NCBI GenBank assembly: GCA_027459765.1
Contig: DAIDHD010000021.1
Coordinates: forward strand, 1-64,000
DNA: 64,000 bases
Source: Gammaproteobacteria bacterium
GTDB lineage: Bacteria; Pseudomonadota; Gammaproteobacteria; Steroidobacterales; Steroidobacteraceae
Reading direction: 5' to 3'
Shown here: in pieces, positions 54,699 through 64,000 of the stretch
How positions within the stretch are numbered: position 1 is the first letter of the stretch
Layout: every line of letters begins with the position of its first letter
Notes under the pieces: generated by a model
The model's database searches: none
What the model saw: the letters and a program-made list of their open reading frames with translations, nothing else
What the model was told of the DNA's origin: nothing
Made by a program: the position numbers and the translations under genes

Positions 54699-56258
54699 TC
54701 AGGTCGGCGCGGCGCGGCGTTGCCGCCAGCCGATGAGCACGGTGAGCCCGGCGCAGAGGTAGGCCAGCCACTCGCCGTAGCTCACGAACGGCGTCGCCGC
54801 GCCGCTCGCGGCGGCGACCTCCACCAGCAGCCCGGTCGCGGGCCGCGGATTCACGTAGGGATCGTAGGCCTCGGTGCGCGCGCGCAGGCGGCCGCTCGCG
54901 TCGATCAGCGCCGACACCCCCGAGTTGACCGCGCGCACCATCGGCGTGCGCAATTCCACCGCGCCGAACACCGCGAGCGCGAGGTGCTGCCAGGGTTCGG
55001 CACGGGCGCCGTACCAGGAGTCGACGGTGAGGTTCACCAGCAGCGTGGGCCGCTCGCGGCCGACCTCGCGCAGGTAATCGGAGAGGATGTCCTCGTAGCA
55101 GATCACCGGTGCGAACCGCCAGGCGTGACCGCGCGGGTCGGTGAACGCGAACGCCGCCGGACCTGCGCCCGGTTCGAAGCGGCCGAGCCCCGCGGGGATG
55201 AGCTTGCGCAGGACGGGAAACCAGTGAAGCCCCGGGATGTACTCGCCGAAGGCGAGCAGCCGCGACTTGTCGTAGCGGCCGGTGATGGCGCCGTTCGAGT
55301 CGAGCAGCCACGCCGAGTTGTAGGCGAGTTCACGCGCCGAGTCGTAGGTGTCCGCGCCGATCAGCACGGGTATGCCGACGTCGCGGCGGATCATTGCCGC
55401 GGAGTCCGCGCCGAAGTCGTGCACCAGTTCGCGCGGCAGGGTGACCGGGTAGCTTCCCTCGCTCCATACGGCAAGCTCCGCGCCGCCGCGTTCCAGGGCC
55501 CGCGTCTCCGACTGCAGCGTGTCCAATTCGCGCAGCGCCTCCGCGCTCGAGAACTGGCCGTCGTTGCGATAGGCGACGTTCGGTTGCACCAGCCCGATCC
55601 GCAGGCGTGGCGCGGCGCTCGCCGCCGCATCCACCTGGCGCATGCGTACCGCGCCGAAGACGAGCGCGGCGGCGAGCACGGCGGCGGTCAGTGCCGCCGG
55701 CGCGAGCGCACGGCGCCGGGCGAGGCCGAGATCGAGGAGCGCGCCGTTGACCGCCATCAGCAGCGCGGTGACCCCGGCCGGTCCGGTGAGCTCCGCCACC
55801 TGGATGACCAGCGGGTGCCAGGCCTGCGAGATGAACTGGCCGCTGGGAAAGAGCTGTGGCACCGCCCACTCGCCGAGCACCATGCCGAGCGGGGCGGCGA
55901 GCGCGAGCGGAACCCGGCCCCCGCGGCGCAGTTCGCGCACCACGAATGCGTACGCCACGAATATGAGCGAACGCGCCGCCGCGAACAGCGCGAGCACGCC
56001 GGCGCCGGCGATCCAGGGAAAGTCCGCGAAGCGGCCCAGGCACTCGATCAGCCAGTAGAAGCCGCCGATGCTCTCCACCGCGCCGGCCCAGGCGCCGAGC
56101 GCGAGCGCCGCGCGCAGCGTCGGTGCGCGCTCGATCGCCAGCAGCCCCGGTACGGCGGCCACCCAGGCGAGCCAGGAGGCGTCGTACGGAGGGCACGCGA
56201 GGAACCAGAGGCAGCCGCTCGCGGTGGCGAGCGCCCAGAGGAGAGTGATCTGCCGCAC
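54699..56258 (-). CDS. lnt: apolipoprotein N-acyltransferase
   Basis: 519 aa from a GTG at 56258 ([11 protein letters not shown]), the start that gives the usual length. Five to six N-terminal membrane helices, then a nitrilase domain: Glu of VWSEGSYPV, Lys of [16 protein letters not shown] and Cys of PVICYEDI form the catalytic triad. It adds the third acyl chain to lipoproteins in the inner membrane. It usually follows corC in the same direction; here it is inverted and divergent from leuS. Confidence 0.95.
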   Translation of the reverse strand: MRQITLLWALATASGCLWFLACPPYDASWLAWVAAVPGLLAIERAPTLRAALALGAWAGAVESIGGFYWLIECLGRFADFPWIAGAGVLALFAAARSLIFVAYAFVVRELRRGGRVPLALAAPLGMVLGEWAVPQLFPSGQFISQAWHPLVIQVAELTGPAGVTALLMAVNGALLDLGLARRRALAPAALTAAVLAAALVFGAVRMRQVDAAASAAPRLRIGLVQPNVAYRNDGQFSSAEALRELDTLQSETRALERGGAELAVWSEGSYPVTLPRELVHDFGADSAAMIRRDVGIPVLIGADTYDSARELAYNSAWLLDSNGAITGRYDKSRLLAFGEYIPGLHWFPVLRKLIPAGLGRFEPGAGPAAFAFTDPRGHAWRFAPVICYEDILSDYLREVGRERPTLLVNLTVDSWYGARAEPWQHLALAVFGAVELRTPMVRAVNSGVSALIDASGRLRARTEAYDPYVNPRPATGLLVEVAAASGAATPFVSYGEWLAYLCAGLTVLIGWRQRRAAPT

Positions 56259-56325
56259 GCGCTGCTCACCGGCCTTGCTTAGGATCGCGGAAGCTCGCCA
56301 TCTTAAGGTATTCTTCGGCGCCATC

Positions 56326-58920
56326 ATGCAAGATCGATACGATCCGGCCGCGGTCGAGGCCGACGCGCAGCGCCACTGGGAAGAGCAACGCTGCTTCGAG
56401 GCCGTCGAGGACCCGTCGCGCCCCAAATATTACTGTTTGTCCATGTTCCCGTATCCGAGCGGGAAGCTGCACATGGGCCACGTCCGCAATTACACCATCG
56501 GCGACGTGCTGGCCCGGTTCATGCGCATGAACGGGCACAACGTGCTGCAGCCGATGGGCTGGGACGCGTTCGGCCTGCCCGCCGAGAACGCCGCCATGGC
56601 GAACGGCGTGCCGCCGGCGCGCTGGACCTACGACAACATCGCGCACATGAAGCGCCAGTTGAAGGCGCTGGGATTCGCGCTCGACTGGCGCCGCGAACTC
56701 GCGACCTGCCAGCCGGAGTACTACCGCTGGAACCAGTGGCTGTTCCTGCGCATGCTGGAGGCCGGAATCGCCTATCAGAAGACGGGCGTCGTGAACTGGG
56801 ATCCGGTCGACCAGACGGTGCTCGCCAACGAGCAGGTGATCGACGGCCGCGGCTGGCGTACGGGCGCGCTCGTGGAGAAGCGCGAGATCCCGATGTACTA
56901 CCTGCGCATCACCGACTTCGCGCCGGATCTGCTCGGCGCGCTCGGAGAGATGCCCGGGTGGCCGGAACGCGTGCGCGCGATGCAGGCCAACTGGATCGGC
57001 CGGAGCGAAGGGGTGCGGATCGGGTTCCCGTACGAGCTCGGCGCGGAACGCGGCGTGCTGTACGCCTTCACCACCCGCGCCGACACCGTCATGGGCGTGA
57101 CCTTCTGCGCCGTCGCGCCCGAGCACCCGCTCGCGCAGCACGCCGCGCTGCGCGACCCGAAGGTCGCCGCCTTCGTCGAATCGTGCAAGCACGGGCCGGC
57201 CATCGAGGCCGAGATCGCCACCCAAGAGAAGCGCGGCATCGACACCGGCCTCAGCGTGCGCCACCCGTTGTCCGGCGAGCCGGTGCCGGTGTGGATCGGC
57301 AATTACGTGCTGATGACCTACGGCGAAGGCGCGGTCATGGGCGTGCCCGCGCACGACGAGCGCGATTTCGAGTTCGCCAAGAAGTACGGTCTGCGGATCA
57401 GGCAGGTGATATCCGTCGACGGCCGCGACTACTCCACCGACGCGTGGCAGCCGTGGTACGGCGAGCACGGCCGCTGCGTGAACTCGGGGCCCTACGACGG
57501 CCTGGACTTCGAGCGGGCGATCGCCGCGGTGGCCGCCGATCTCGCGCACCGCGGCCTCGGCGAGCGGCAGACGACCTGGCGGCTGCGCGACTGGGGCATC
57601 TCGCGGCAGCGCTACTGGGGCTGCCCCATCCCCATCATCCACTGCGCGGCCTGCGGCGCGGTGCCGGTGCCGGACGAGCAGCTGCCGGTGCTGCTGCCCG
57701 AGGATCTGGTCCCGGACGGAAGCGGCAATCCGCTGGCGCGCGATGCGCGCTTTCTCGCCTGCACCTGCCCGAAGTGCGGCGCCGCCGCGCGCCGCGAGAC
57801 GGACACGATGGACACCTTCGTGGACTCGTCGTGGTATTTCCTGCGCTACGCGTGCAGCGACAACGCCAGCGCCATGCTCGACGAGCGGGTGCGCTATTGG
57901 CTGCCCGTCGACCAGTACATCGGCGGCATCGAGCACGCCATCCTGCACCTGCTGTACGCGCGCTTCTGGACGCGCGTGATCAAGCGTCTCGGCGGGGTCG
58001 AGTTCGCGGAGCCGTTCACCAACCTGTTCACGCAGGGGATGGTGCTCAACGAGGTGTTCTTCCGCAAGCCGGAGTCCGGCCGGATCCAGTACTTCAATCC
58101 CGCCGAGGTGGAGCTGCGCCGTGATGCGAGCGGCGCGCGCCAGGAGGCGGTGTTGCGCGCCGACGGCTTGCCGGTGGAGTCGGGCGGCGTGGTGACCATG
58201 TCGAAGTCGAAGAACAACGGCGTCGATCCGCAGGCGCTCGTCGACGAGTTCGGCGCCGACACGGCGCGCCTGTTCACCATGTTCGCGGCGCCGCCCGAGC
58301 AGACGCTCGAGTGGTCCGACGAGGGCGTACAGGGCGCCTTCCGATTCCTGAAGCGCCTCTGGAAGGCCGTCTACGACCACGTTTCGGCCGGCGCCGTCGC
58401 TCAGCCGCCGCGCGAGGGTCTCGGTGACGCGGCGCGCGCGCTGCGGCGACAGGCGCACCAGACGCTCGCCAAGGTGACCGACGACGTCGGCCGGCGCCGC
58501 ACCTTCAACACCGCCATCGCGGCGGTGATGGAACTCATGAACGCCGTGGCGCGGTTCGAGCCGGCCGCCGCGGGCGATCGGGCGGTGGTGCAGGAGTCGC
58601 TGGAGATCGCGGTGCTGTGTCTCTCGCCGATCGTCCCGCACGTCACGCACGCGTTGTGGCGCGAACTCGGCCACGAGCGCGCGCTGATCGACGAGCCGTG
58701 GCCGCGCGCCGACGAGGCTGCCCTCTCCCAGGACACCATCGAGATCGTGGTGCAGGTGAACGGCAAGCTGCGTGCGCGGGTGGCGGTGCCCGCCGGGGCC
58801 GATCAGGAGGCGGCACGCGCTGCGGCGCTTGCGGATCCGACGGTGCGCAAGTTCGTCGGCGACGCCGTGATCCGCAAGGTCGTGGTGGTCCCCGGCAAGC
58901 TCGTCAACGTCGTGGTCTGA
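56326..58920 (+). CDS. leuS: leucyl-tRNA synthetase
   Basis: 864 aa. HIGH-type signature in [20 protein letters not shown], editing domain with the TRADT region and [16 protein letters not shown], zinc-binding CAAC and CPKC pairs, and KMSKS in [13 protein letters not shown]. It charges leucine onto tRNA-Leu. Separated by 67 bp from the divergent lnt start. Confidence 0.98.
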   Translation: MQDRYDPAAVEADAQRHWEEQRCFEAVEDPSRPKYYCLSMFPYPSGKLHMGHVRNYTIGDVLARFMRMNGHNVLQPMGWDAFGLPAENAAMANGVPPARWTYDNIAHMKRQLKALGFALDWRRELATCQPEYYRWNQWLFLRMLEAGIAYQKTGVVNWDPVDQTVLANEQVIDGRGWRTGALVEKREIPMYYLRITDFAPDLLGALGEMPGWPERVRAMQANWIGRSEGVRIGFPYELGAERGVLYAFTTRADTVMGVTFCAVAPEHPLAQHAALRDPKVAAFVESCKHGPAIEAEIATQEKRGIDTGLSVRHPLSGEPVPVWIGNYVLMTYGEGAVMGVPAHDERDFEFAKKYGLRIRQVISVDGRDYSTDAWQPWYGEHGRCVNSGPYDGLDFERAIAAVAADLAHRGLGERQTTWRLRDWGISRQRYWGCPIPIIHCAACGAVPVPDEQLPVLLPEDLVPDGSGNPLARDARFLACTCPKCGAAARRETDTMDTFVDSSWYFLRYACSDNASAMLDERVRYWLPVDQYIGGIEHAILHLLYARFWTRVIKRLGGVEFAEPFTNLFTQGMVLNEVFFRKPESGRIQYFNPAEVELRRDASGARQEAVLRADGLPVESGGVVTMSKSKNNGVDPQALVDEFGADTARLFTMFAAPPEQTLEWSDEGVQGAFRFLKRLWKAVYDHVSAGAVAQPPREGLGDAARALRRQAHQTLAKVTDDVGRRRTFNTAIAAVMELMNAVARFEPAAAGDRAVVQESLEIAVLCLSPIVPHVTHALWRELGHERALIDEPWPRADEAALSQDTIEIVVQVNGKLRARVAVPAGADQEAARAAALADPTVRKFVGDAVIRKVVVVPGKLVNVVV

Positions 58921-58933
58921 GGCGCGCGCCACC

Positions 58934-59428
58934 GTGAGCCGACGCCGTGCCGTGCTGATCGCCGCCTCGCTCGCGCTCGGCGGCTGCGGCTTTCACCTGG
59001 TGGGCAGCGCAACCCTGCCGCCGAGCCTGAAGAAGCCCTACGTATCGGTGAAGGATCCTTACACGGATTTCGCGCGCGAGTTCGAGCGCGGCCTGACCGG
59101 CGCCGGCGCCGTCGTGCAGACGGCGCGCGAGGGCGCGAGCGCCACCATCGAAGTGAGCCGCGACCAGGTCCAGGTGCGCACCCTGTCGGTGTCGGCGCGC
59201 AACATCCCGACCGAGTACGAGCTCACCTACACCGTGACCCTGGCGGTGCAAGGCGCGCTCGACAAGCAGCTTCTCGCGCCGCAGACGCTCACGTTGACCC
59301 GCGACTACAGCTTCAACGAGAACGAGCAGCTCGCGAAGGAGCACGAAGCGGACGTGCTGCGCCGGCAGATGGCCCGCGATCTCGCCGGCATCGCGGTGCG
59401 CCGCCTGGCGAGCCTGAAGGCGCCTTGA
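58934..59428 (+). CDS. lptE: LPS-assembly lipoprotein LptE
   Basis: 164 aa from a GTG. Lipoprotein signal with LGGC (Cys18). The body has CGFHLVGSATLPPSLKKPYVS and the family's central AREFERGLTGAGA and VSARNIPTEYELTYTVTLAV. It plugs the LptD barrel and helps place LPS in the outer membrane. It follows leuS by 13 bases, the usual place, but holA does not follow. Confidence 0.93.
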   Translation: MSRRRAVLIAASLALGGCGFHLVGSATLPPSLKKPYVSVKDPYTDFAREFERGLTGAGAVVQTAREGASATIEVSRDQVQVRTLSVSARNIPTEYELTYTVTLAVQGALDKQLLAPQTLTLTRDYSFNENEQLAKEHEADVLRRQMARDLAGIAVRRLASLKAP

Positions 59429-59925
59429 GCGCGCAGCCGGCGGCGGTGCTGCTGCTCAACGCCATCGACCGCCCCTCCCTCGGCGCGCTGCTCGAGCGCT
59501 ACGGCCTGGAACTGGTGCTGGTGCCGGCCGGCGAGGGCATCCCGGGCTCCTACTGGGGCGATCGCGAAGCCGGCCTGAAGGGTTCCCGCCTGTACGCGCG
59601 CCTCGACACGCCGCTGCACTCGGTGCTGCACGAGGCGTCGCACTTCGCGTGCATGACGCCGGAACGGCGCACCGGGCTCGACACCGACGCGGGCGGGGAC
59701 CACGCCGAGGAGAACGCGGTGTGCTATCTGCAGATCCTGCTCGCCGACGCGGTGCCCGGCTGCGGCCGCGAGCGCATGTTTCGCGACATGGACGCGTGGG
59801 GTTACAGCTTCCGTCTCGGCAGCGCGGCGCGCTGGTTCGAGCACGACGCCGAGGATGCGCGCGCCTGGCTCGAACGGCACGGCTTGACGGACGCGAACGG
59901 AATCGTGACGCATGCCTGTCGTTGA
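59425..59925 (+). CDS. small HExxH metalloprotein of unknown function
   Basis: 166 aa. The only fitting start is a TTG that overlaps the lptE stop (TTGA). The centre has a zinc-type HExxH motif, His69-Glu70-Ala-Ser-His73 in LHSVLHEASHFACMTPERR, and then DHAEENAVCYLQI (93-103), which could give a third ligand. No signal peptide or membrane helix. The HEASH arrangement faintly recalls EpmC (elongation factor P hydroxylase, HEISH), but the rest does not clearly align. It stands in the slot where holA is often found. Confidence 0.75.
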   Translation: MSAQPAAVLLLNAIDRPSLGALLERYGLELVLVPAGEGIPGSYWGDREAGLKGSRLYARLDTPLHSVLHEASHFACMTPERRTGLDTDAGGDHAEENAVCYLQILLADAVPGCGRERMFRDMDAWGYSFRLGSAARWFEHDAEDARAWLERHGLTDANGIVTHACR

Positions 59926-60802
59926 ACGCGTCCGCTCGGGCCGCCGCGCGCTCCTCGCCGGCCTCGCGGCCCTGGGCGCCGGCGCGTGCTCGCGGCTGGC
60001 ATTTCTGGCCGCGAACGTGCCGGCCTCGCTCGGCGCCTACGAACGGCACGCCGACCTCGCCTACGGCGACCTGTCTGCGCACCGCCTCGACGTGTACCGG
60101 CCGCGCGCGCCCGCTGCATCCGCGCGGCCGCTGATCGTGTTCTGGCACGGCGGACGCTGGACCTTCGGCGACAAGGCCGATTACCGCTTCGTCGGCGCAG
60201 CGCTCGCCGAAGCGGGCTGCGTCGCCGTGCTGCCGAATTACCGCCACTACCCCGAGGTGCGCCTGGCCGGCTTCATGCAGGACGCGGCGCGCGCGGCCGC
60301 ATTCGCCGCCGCACGCGCGCCACAGTTCGGCGCCGATCCGGCGCGGGTCTACCTGATGGGACACTCCGCGGGCGCGCACATGGCGGCGCTGCTCGCACTC
60401 GACCCGCGCCACTATGCGGCGGCGCAGGTTCGGCCGCCGGCGCTCGCCGGCGTGATCGGCCTGTCGGGACCGTACGATTTCCTGCCGCTGCTCGACGCCG
60501 ACGTGCAGGACATGATGGGCCCGCCGGAAGACTACCCCGAGTCGCAGCCGATCCACTTCGTGCGCGCCGGCGCGCCGCCGATGCTGCTCGTGCACGGCCT
60601 GGCGGACGACACGGTGTGGCCGAAGAACTCGCGCAATCTCGCCACCGCGCTCGACGCGCGCGGGGTGGCGGTGACTCTGCGTCTCTACCCGGGCCTGGGC
60701 CACGCCGACACGGTGGCCGCGCTGAGCGTGCCGGCGCGGCGGCGCGCGCCCACGCTCGAGGAGATCGTGCGCTTCGTCGACCCGGCGACCGCCCCCGGCT
60801 GA
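59912..60802 (+). CDS. alpha/beta-hydrolase, esterase-like
   Basis: 296 aa, overlapping the HExxH gene by 14 bases. Oxyanion motif WHGGRWTFGD, nucleophile Ser152 in GHSAGAH, Asp in GLADDTVWP and His in GLGHADTV: the BD-FAE / arylformamidase-like group. The N-terminus is twin-basic and hydrophobic with LGAGAC, so it could be an exported lipoprotein (Cys26). Substrate unknown. Confidence 0.87.
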   Translation: MPVVERVRSGRRALLAGLAALGAGACSRLAFLAANVPASLGAYERHADLAYGDLSAHRLDVYRPRAPAASARPLIVFWHGGRWTFGDKADYRFVGAALAEAGCVAVLPNYRHYPEVRLAGFMQDAARAAAFAAARAPQFGADPARVYLMGHSAGAHMAALLALDPRHYAAAQVRPPALAGVIGLSGPYDFLPLLDADVQDMMGPPEDYPESQPIHFVRAGAPPMLLVHGLADDTVWPKNSRNLATALDARGVAVTLRLYPGLGHADTVAALSVPARRRAPTLEEIVRFVDPATAPG

Positions 60803-60818
60803 GGCCGTCGCCCTTGGG

Positions 60819-61925
60819 TCAGGCCGCGTGCGCGGCCGCCGGGCTCTTCAGCGCGTACACCTTGCCGAAGCGGTTGGCGAGGAAGGTTTCGAGCGGGATC
60901 TCTTCCTGTTTGATCAGGCCGCTGTTGCGTGGCAGCCGGCCCTCGCGCAGGAGATCGAGCACGGCGCAGATGCCGCCCGCGGTGGTGATCTGAATGGCGC
61001 TGCGCACCCGGCCGCCCATCGGCGCCGCGTAGACCTTGTTGGCATAGGTCTCCTGCAGGAGCTGCCCGGCGCGCTTGCCGCTCACCGTGACGAACACGAT
61101 GACCACGTCCTGCAAGGTCACGGGCACGGCGTTTTCGAGGATGTCCTTGAGCAGCTCGCGTCTATCGCGCAACCGCAGGTCGTTGAGCAGCGCCTTCATG
61201 ATCGCGGCGTGGCCGGGGTAGCGGATGGTGCGGTAGTTGAGGTTGCGCACCTTGCCGGCGAGCGTCTCGCACAGCGTGCCGAGGCCGCCGGAGGTGTTGA
61301 ACGCCTCGTAGAGCACGCCGTCGAGGGAGAATTCCTCGAGCTCCTCGAGCGGCTGCGTCTCGCGCAGCTGGCCGTTGACGATGGCCTCGCAGGGCTCGCA
61401 GTACTCGTTGATGACGCCGTCGGTGGACCAGGTGAGGTTGTAGTTGAGCGCGTTCGACGGGAACTCCGGCAGAGCGCCGACGCGCATGCGAACGTCGTGC
61501 AGCTCGTCGAAGTGACGCGCGAGATCGCTCGCGACGATGGTGATGAATCCCGGCGCCAGTCCGCACTGGGGGATGAAGGCGGTGCGCGCGCCGGCGGCGA
61601 GCTGCTTAACGGCGCGTGTGCTCGCCACGTCCTCGGTGAGGTCGAGGTAGTGCGCGCCGGCGGCCTTGGCGGCCTCGGCTATGCGCCGCGTGGCGTGGTA
61701 GGGCGCGGCGCTGAGCACGGCGAACTGGCCGGCGAGGATGCTCTCGAGCGTGCCCGCCTGCGTGATGTCCGCGGCGACTTTGCGCACGGGCGCGGCGGTT
61801 TCCAGGCGGTCGAGCTGGTGCTGCGAGCGGTCCACGACGGTCACGGCGTAGTCGCCGCTGCCCGCCAGCATCTCCGCGATCATGGAGCCGATCTTGCCGG
61901 CGCCGACGATGACGATGTCTTTCAT
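60819..61925 (-). CDS. saccharopine dehydrogenase-family oxidoreductase, lysine-dehydrogenase-like
   Basis: 368 aa. N-terminal Rossmann fold with IVIVGAGKIGSMIAEML (GxGxxG), then SAAPYHATRRIAEAAKAAGAHYLDLTED and CGLAPGFITIVASDLARHF, typical of the L-lysine 6-dehydrogenase / saccharopine reductase group. YPGHAAIMKALLNDL and TSGGLGTLCETL are also family marks. Probably works in lysine breakdown. It is divergent from an Lrp/AsnC gene over 133 bp, a common arrangement for an amino acid catabolic gene and its regulator. Confidence 0.85.
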   Translation of the reverse strand: MKDIVIVGAGKIGSMIAEMLAGSGDYAVTVVDRSQHQLDRLETAAPVRKVAADITQAGTLESILAGQFAVLSAAPYHATRRIAEAAKAAGAHYLDLTEDVASTRAVKQLAAGARTAFIPQCGLAPGFITIVASDLARHFDELHDVRMRVGALPEFPSNALNYNLTWSTDGVINEYCEPCEAIVNGQLRETQPLEELEEFSLDGVLYEAFNTSGGLGTLCETLAGKVRNLNYRTIRYPGHAAIMKALLNDLRLRDRRELLKDILENAVPVTLQDVVIVFVTVSGKRAGQLLQETYANKVYAAPMGGRVRSAIQITTAGGICAVLDLLREGRLPRNSGLIKQEEIPLETFLANRFGKVYALKSPAAAHAA

Positions 61926-62018
61926 GAGCGTATCCGGGGTCGAGAGCCAGATGGCGATGGTGCGCATTCTGGTCGCATCGGCCTGCGAAAGGTAGGTGCA
62001 TTTCGGTGTTTATGAAGG

Positions 62019-62024
62019 TATAAA
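62019..62024 (+). promoter_or_regulatory. candidate -10 box of the Lrp/AsnC gene
   Basis: TATAAA in the AT-richest part of the divergent gap, 34 bases before the GTG at 62059. No convincing -35 at 16-18 bases. Lrp-type sites may lie here, but I cannot define them. Confidence 0.35.
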
Positions 62025-62058
62025 AAGGCGGTTCGCAGTAAGTAATAGGCATTCCGAC

Positions 62059-62484
62059 GTGGATATCGTCGACGAGAAGCTGCTCGCGGCCCTGAAGGAA
62101 AACGCCCGCGCCTCGGTCGCCCGGCTCGCCCGGCTGGTGGGCCGGTCGCGCACCAGCGTGCAGAGCCGTCTCGCGCGGCTCGAGAAGGAGGGCGTCATCG
62201 CCGGCTACTCGGTGCGCCTCGGCGCGCGGCACGACGCCGACGCGGTTCGCGCCCACGTCATGATCAAGGTCGGACCCAAGGAGGCGCGCTCCGTGACCGC
62301 GAGCCTGCGCGCGATCCCGCAGGTCAGGGTGCTGCACGCCGTCAGCGGCGACGTGGATCTGATCGCCGTCGCCGGGGCCGCCTCCGTGGCCGACATGGAC
62401 GAGGTCATCGACCGCATCGGCGAGCTCGCCGGGGTGGAGCGGACCACCTCCTCGATCATTCTGTCGACCAAGTTCGAGCGCTGA
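62059..62484 (+). CDS. Lrp/AsnC-family transcriptional regulator
   Basis: 141 aa from the GTG at 62059 (VDIVDEKLLAALKENARAS). The frame stays open upstream to 61996, across the promoter region. N-terminal winged helix with VARLARLVGRSRTSVQSRLARLEKEGVIAGYSVRL; C-terminal ligand-binding RAM domain with VRVLHAVSGDVDLIAVAGA. Probably senses an amino acid (lysine is the guess from context) and controls the divergent dehydrogenase. Confidence 0.93.
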   Translation: MDIVDEKLLAALKENARASVARLARLVGRSRTSVQSRLARLEKEGVIAGYSVRLGARHDADAVRAHVMIKVGPKEARSVTASLRAIPQVRVLHAVSGDVDLIAVAGAASVADMDEVIDRIGELAGVERTTSSIILSTKFER

Positions 62485-62540
62485 CGGCCGCGTCGCACGG
62501 GCGCTGCGTAGGCACGCCGCCCTGCGGTAGCATCGCCAGC

Positions 62541-63482
62541 ATGCACGGCGCCTCCTCCAGCGATCACCCGGGCACTTGCGGCAATTGCGGCGCGCAGCTC
62601 GTGGGGCCGTACTGCGCACAGTGCGGCCAGCACGCGCACGTCAGCGCGCGCAACCTCGCCGGTGTGATCCACGACGGCTGGCACGACCTGACCCACCTGG
62701 ACGGCCGGCTGTGGCACACGCTCGGGCTGCTGCTCGGCCGGCCGGGGCGGCTGACGCTGGAGTACTTCGAGGAGCACCGCGCGCGCTATCTGCCGCCGGT
62801 GCGGCTGTACCTGGTCCTGAGCGTGCTGTTCTTCGGTCTCGGTCTGTCGCTGCCGCACGGCGGAGTGCCGATCGTCGTGAAGCAGGATTCGAGCCCGGCG
62901 GCGGCGAGCGCGCCGCAGGCGGCGCCGGGCGCGCAACGAACCTGGCGGCCGGCCGAGGACGAGGGCTTCGACCTCGGCGAGGTGGTCGACTGCGACAGTC
63001 TCAAGCTCGGCACGGGCAACGCCTTCGTGCGGGTGCTCGACCGCGCCTGCCGGCGCAACGCCGCGGACCACTGGCGCGAGCTGCCGCGGACCCTGGTGCA
63101 CAACATCCCGAAGATGATGTTCGTGTTCCTGCCGCTGATGGCGGCCGCCATGCTGCTGCTCTACTGGCGTCCGCGGCGCTTCTACGTCGAGCACCTGGTG
63201 TTCCTGTTGCACAACCACTCGGCCGTGTACCTGGCGTTCGCGCTCATGGCGGTGCTCGACGGCGTCGGCCGGCTGTGGCCGGCGATTGCGGCGGTGGTCT
63301 CGACGGTCTCCAGCCTGGGAATGCTGTACGTCGGGTGGTATCCGTATGCCGCCATGCGCCGCTTCTACGGCCAGGGGCGCGCCCTCACGCTGGTCAAGTA
63401 CGCGCTGCTCGCCGTCGTCTACGCCGTCTTTTCGGTCCTGACTCTCGGCGGCACCGCGCTGATCAGCGTGCTCGAGACTTGA
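62541..63482 (+). CDS. DUF3667-type zinc-ribbon membrane protein
   Basis: 313 aa. Cys13, Cys16, Cys25 and Cys28 (CGNCG...YCAQCGQ) form the zinc ribbon that opens DUF3667 proteins; then GRPGRLTLEYFEEHRARYLPPVRLYLVLSVLFF, the other signature. About five membrane helices. A Pro/Ala-rich loop lies around 115-130. Function unknown. It overlaps the SulP gene tail to tail by 20 bases. Confidence 0.85.
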   Translation: MHGASSSDHPGTCGNCGAQLVGPYCAQCGQHAHVSARNLAGVIHDGWHDLTHLDGRLWHTLGLLLGRPGRLTLEYFEEHRARYLPPVRLYLVLSVLFFGLGLSLPHGGVPIVVKQDSSPAAASAPQAAPGAQRTWRPAEDEGFDLGEVVDCDSLKLGTGNAFVRVLDRACRRNAADHWRELPRTLVHNIPKMMFVFLPLMAAAMLLLYWRPRRFYVEHLVFLLHNHSAVYLAFALMAVLDGVGRLWPAIAAVVSTVSSLGMLYVGWYPYAAMRRFYGQGRALTLVKYALLAVVYAVFSVLTLGGTALISVLET

Positions 63483-64000
63483 GAGGCGCGCCGGCGGCGC
63501 GGGCGCGCTCCAGCGCCTCGTCCAGGCTCGCCGCGACGTTGTGGGCGCCGAGGTGCGCGAGCACGCCGGCGCGTTCGAGCTTGCGCAGCACGTTCGGCCG
63601 CACCTCCGCCAGCAGCACCGTGGCGCCGTGGCGCTTGAAGTCGGTGATGATCTCCTCGAGCGCGAGGATGCCGGTGGCATCCACGAAAGGCACGTTGCCC
63701 ATGCGCAGCACGAGCGTCGTGGCGGGACGGTGGATGTGCGCCAGCGTGCGCTCCAGCTTCTCCGCGGCGGCGAAGAAGAAGGGTCCGTCGATCCGATACA
63801 CCGTGACGCCGGCGACCGTCGCGGCCGGCTGGGCCGTCACGGCCTCGGCCTGTGCCGCGGCGGGTGGCGCGGCCGAACCCTCGCCGGCCGGTTCGACGGC
63901 GACGGTGTCCGCCATGCGGCGCATGAACAGCAGCGAGGCGAGGATCACGCCGACGTTCACCGCCACCACCAGATCGACGAATACGGTGAGCAGCAGCGTG
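63463..64000 (-). CDS. SulP-family anion transporter, C-terminal part (runs off the window)
   Basis: About 179 codons are present; the start lies beyond 64000. The upstream end encodes the last membrane helices (TVFVDLVVAVNVGVILASLLFMRRMADTV), then an Ala/Pro-rich linker and a STAS domain (VTVYRIDGPFFFAAAEKLERTL, LRMGNVPFVDATGILALEEII). SulP proteins carry sulfate, bicarbonate or dicarboxylates; the STAS domain regulates them. Confidence 0.92.
   Translation of the reverse strand, partial: TLLLTVFVDLVVAVNVGVILASLLFMRRMADTVAVEPAGEGSAAPPAAAQAEAVTAQPAATVAGVTVYRIDGPFFFAAAEKLERTLAHIHRPATTLVLRMGNVPFVDATGILALEEIITDFKRHGATVLLAEVRPNVLRKLERAGVLAHLGAHNVAASLDEALERARAAGAPLKSRAR

Overview
The window is GC-rich chromosomal DNA, almost certainly from a gammaproteobacterium. 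The support is a full str / S10 / spc / alpha ribosomal-protein block ending rpsM-rpsK-rpsD-rpoA-rplQ, PepQ-type prolidase, divergent uvrA/ssb, the miaB-phoH-ybeY-corC series, and leuS next to lptE. I cannot name a genus. High-GC groups of the Xanthomonadales / Nevskiales / Steroidobacterales type would fit, but that is a guess. I see no rRNA, tRNA, CRISPR array, insertion sequence or prophage.

Layout. 1-1830: an ECF sigma factor with a small membrane protein, divergent from a DUF6249 membrane protein; both directions share the same promoter pattern. 1831-20821: about 19 kb of translation genes on the plus strand (rpsL-rpsG-fusA-tuf-rpsJ, rplC to rpmJ with secY, then the alpha operon), closed by a strong terminator. 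Two features stand out here: a second copy of the 3' end of tuf just after tuf, and a 216-bp gap with a promoter/hairpin between rpsJ and rplC. 20807-31025: single-gene and short-operon functions (PepQ, a tiny Ala-rich lipoprotein, a GNAT acetyltransferase, an HDOD protein, an aromatic aminotransferase, a BtuF-like binding protein, a POTRA-less Omp85 protein, an MMPL transporter, bactofilin, a zinc-ribbon protein).

31155-35908 is the most system-like part: an ABC ATPase, its permease, a membrane-anchored amidohydrolase, a DesK-like histidine kinase and a NarL/DesR-like regulator. Consecutive genes overlap by four bases, and two dyads with the same CGAGGT...ACCTCG arms lie upstream. It looks like a self-regulated sense / export / hydrolyse module.

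35951-45267: folE, an M20 peptidase, pirin, a TraB-like protein lacking the usual GxxH, a DUF1648 protein, a phytanoyl-CoA dioxygenase-like gene coupled to pyrD, an S9 peptidase and a CobS-like membrane protein coupled to uvrA. 45264-59428: uvrA/ssb, def, miaB-phoH-ybeY-corC, two inserted enzyme genes (PhnZ-like HD and DODA-like dioxygenase), lnt in inverted orientation, leuS and lptE. 59425-64000: a small HExxH protein where holA is often found, an alpha/beta hydrolase, a saccharopine-dehydrogenase-family enzyme divergent from an Lrp/AsnC regulator, a DUF3667 protein and the C-terminal part of a SulP transporter that runs off the end.
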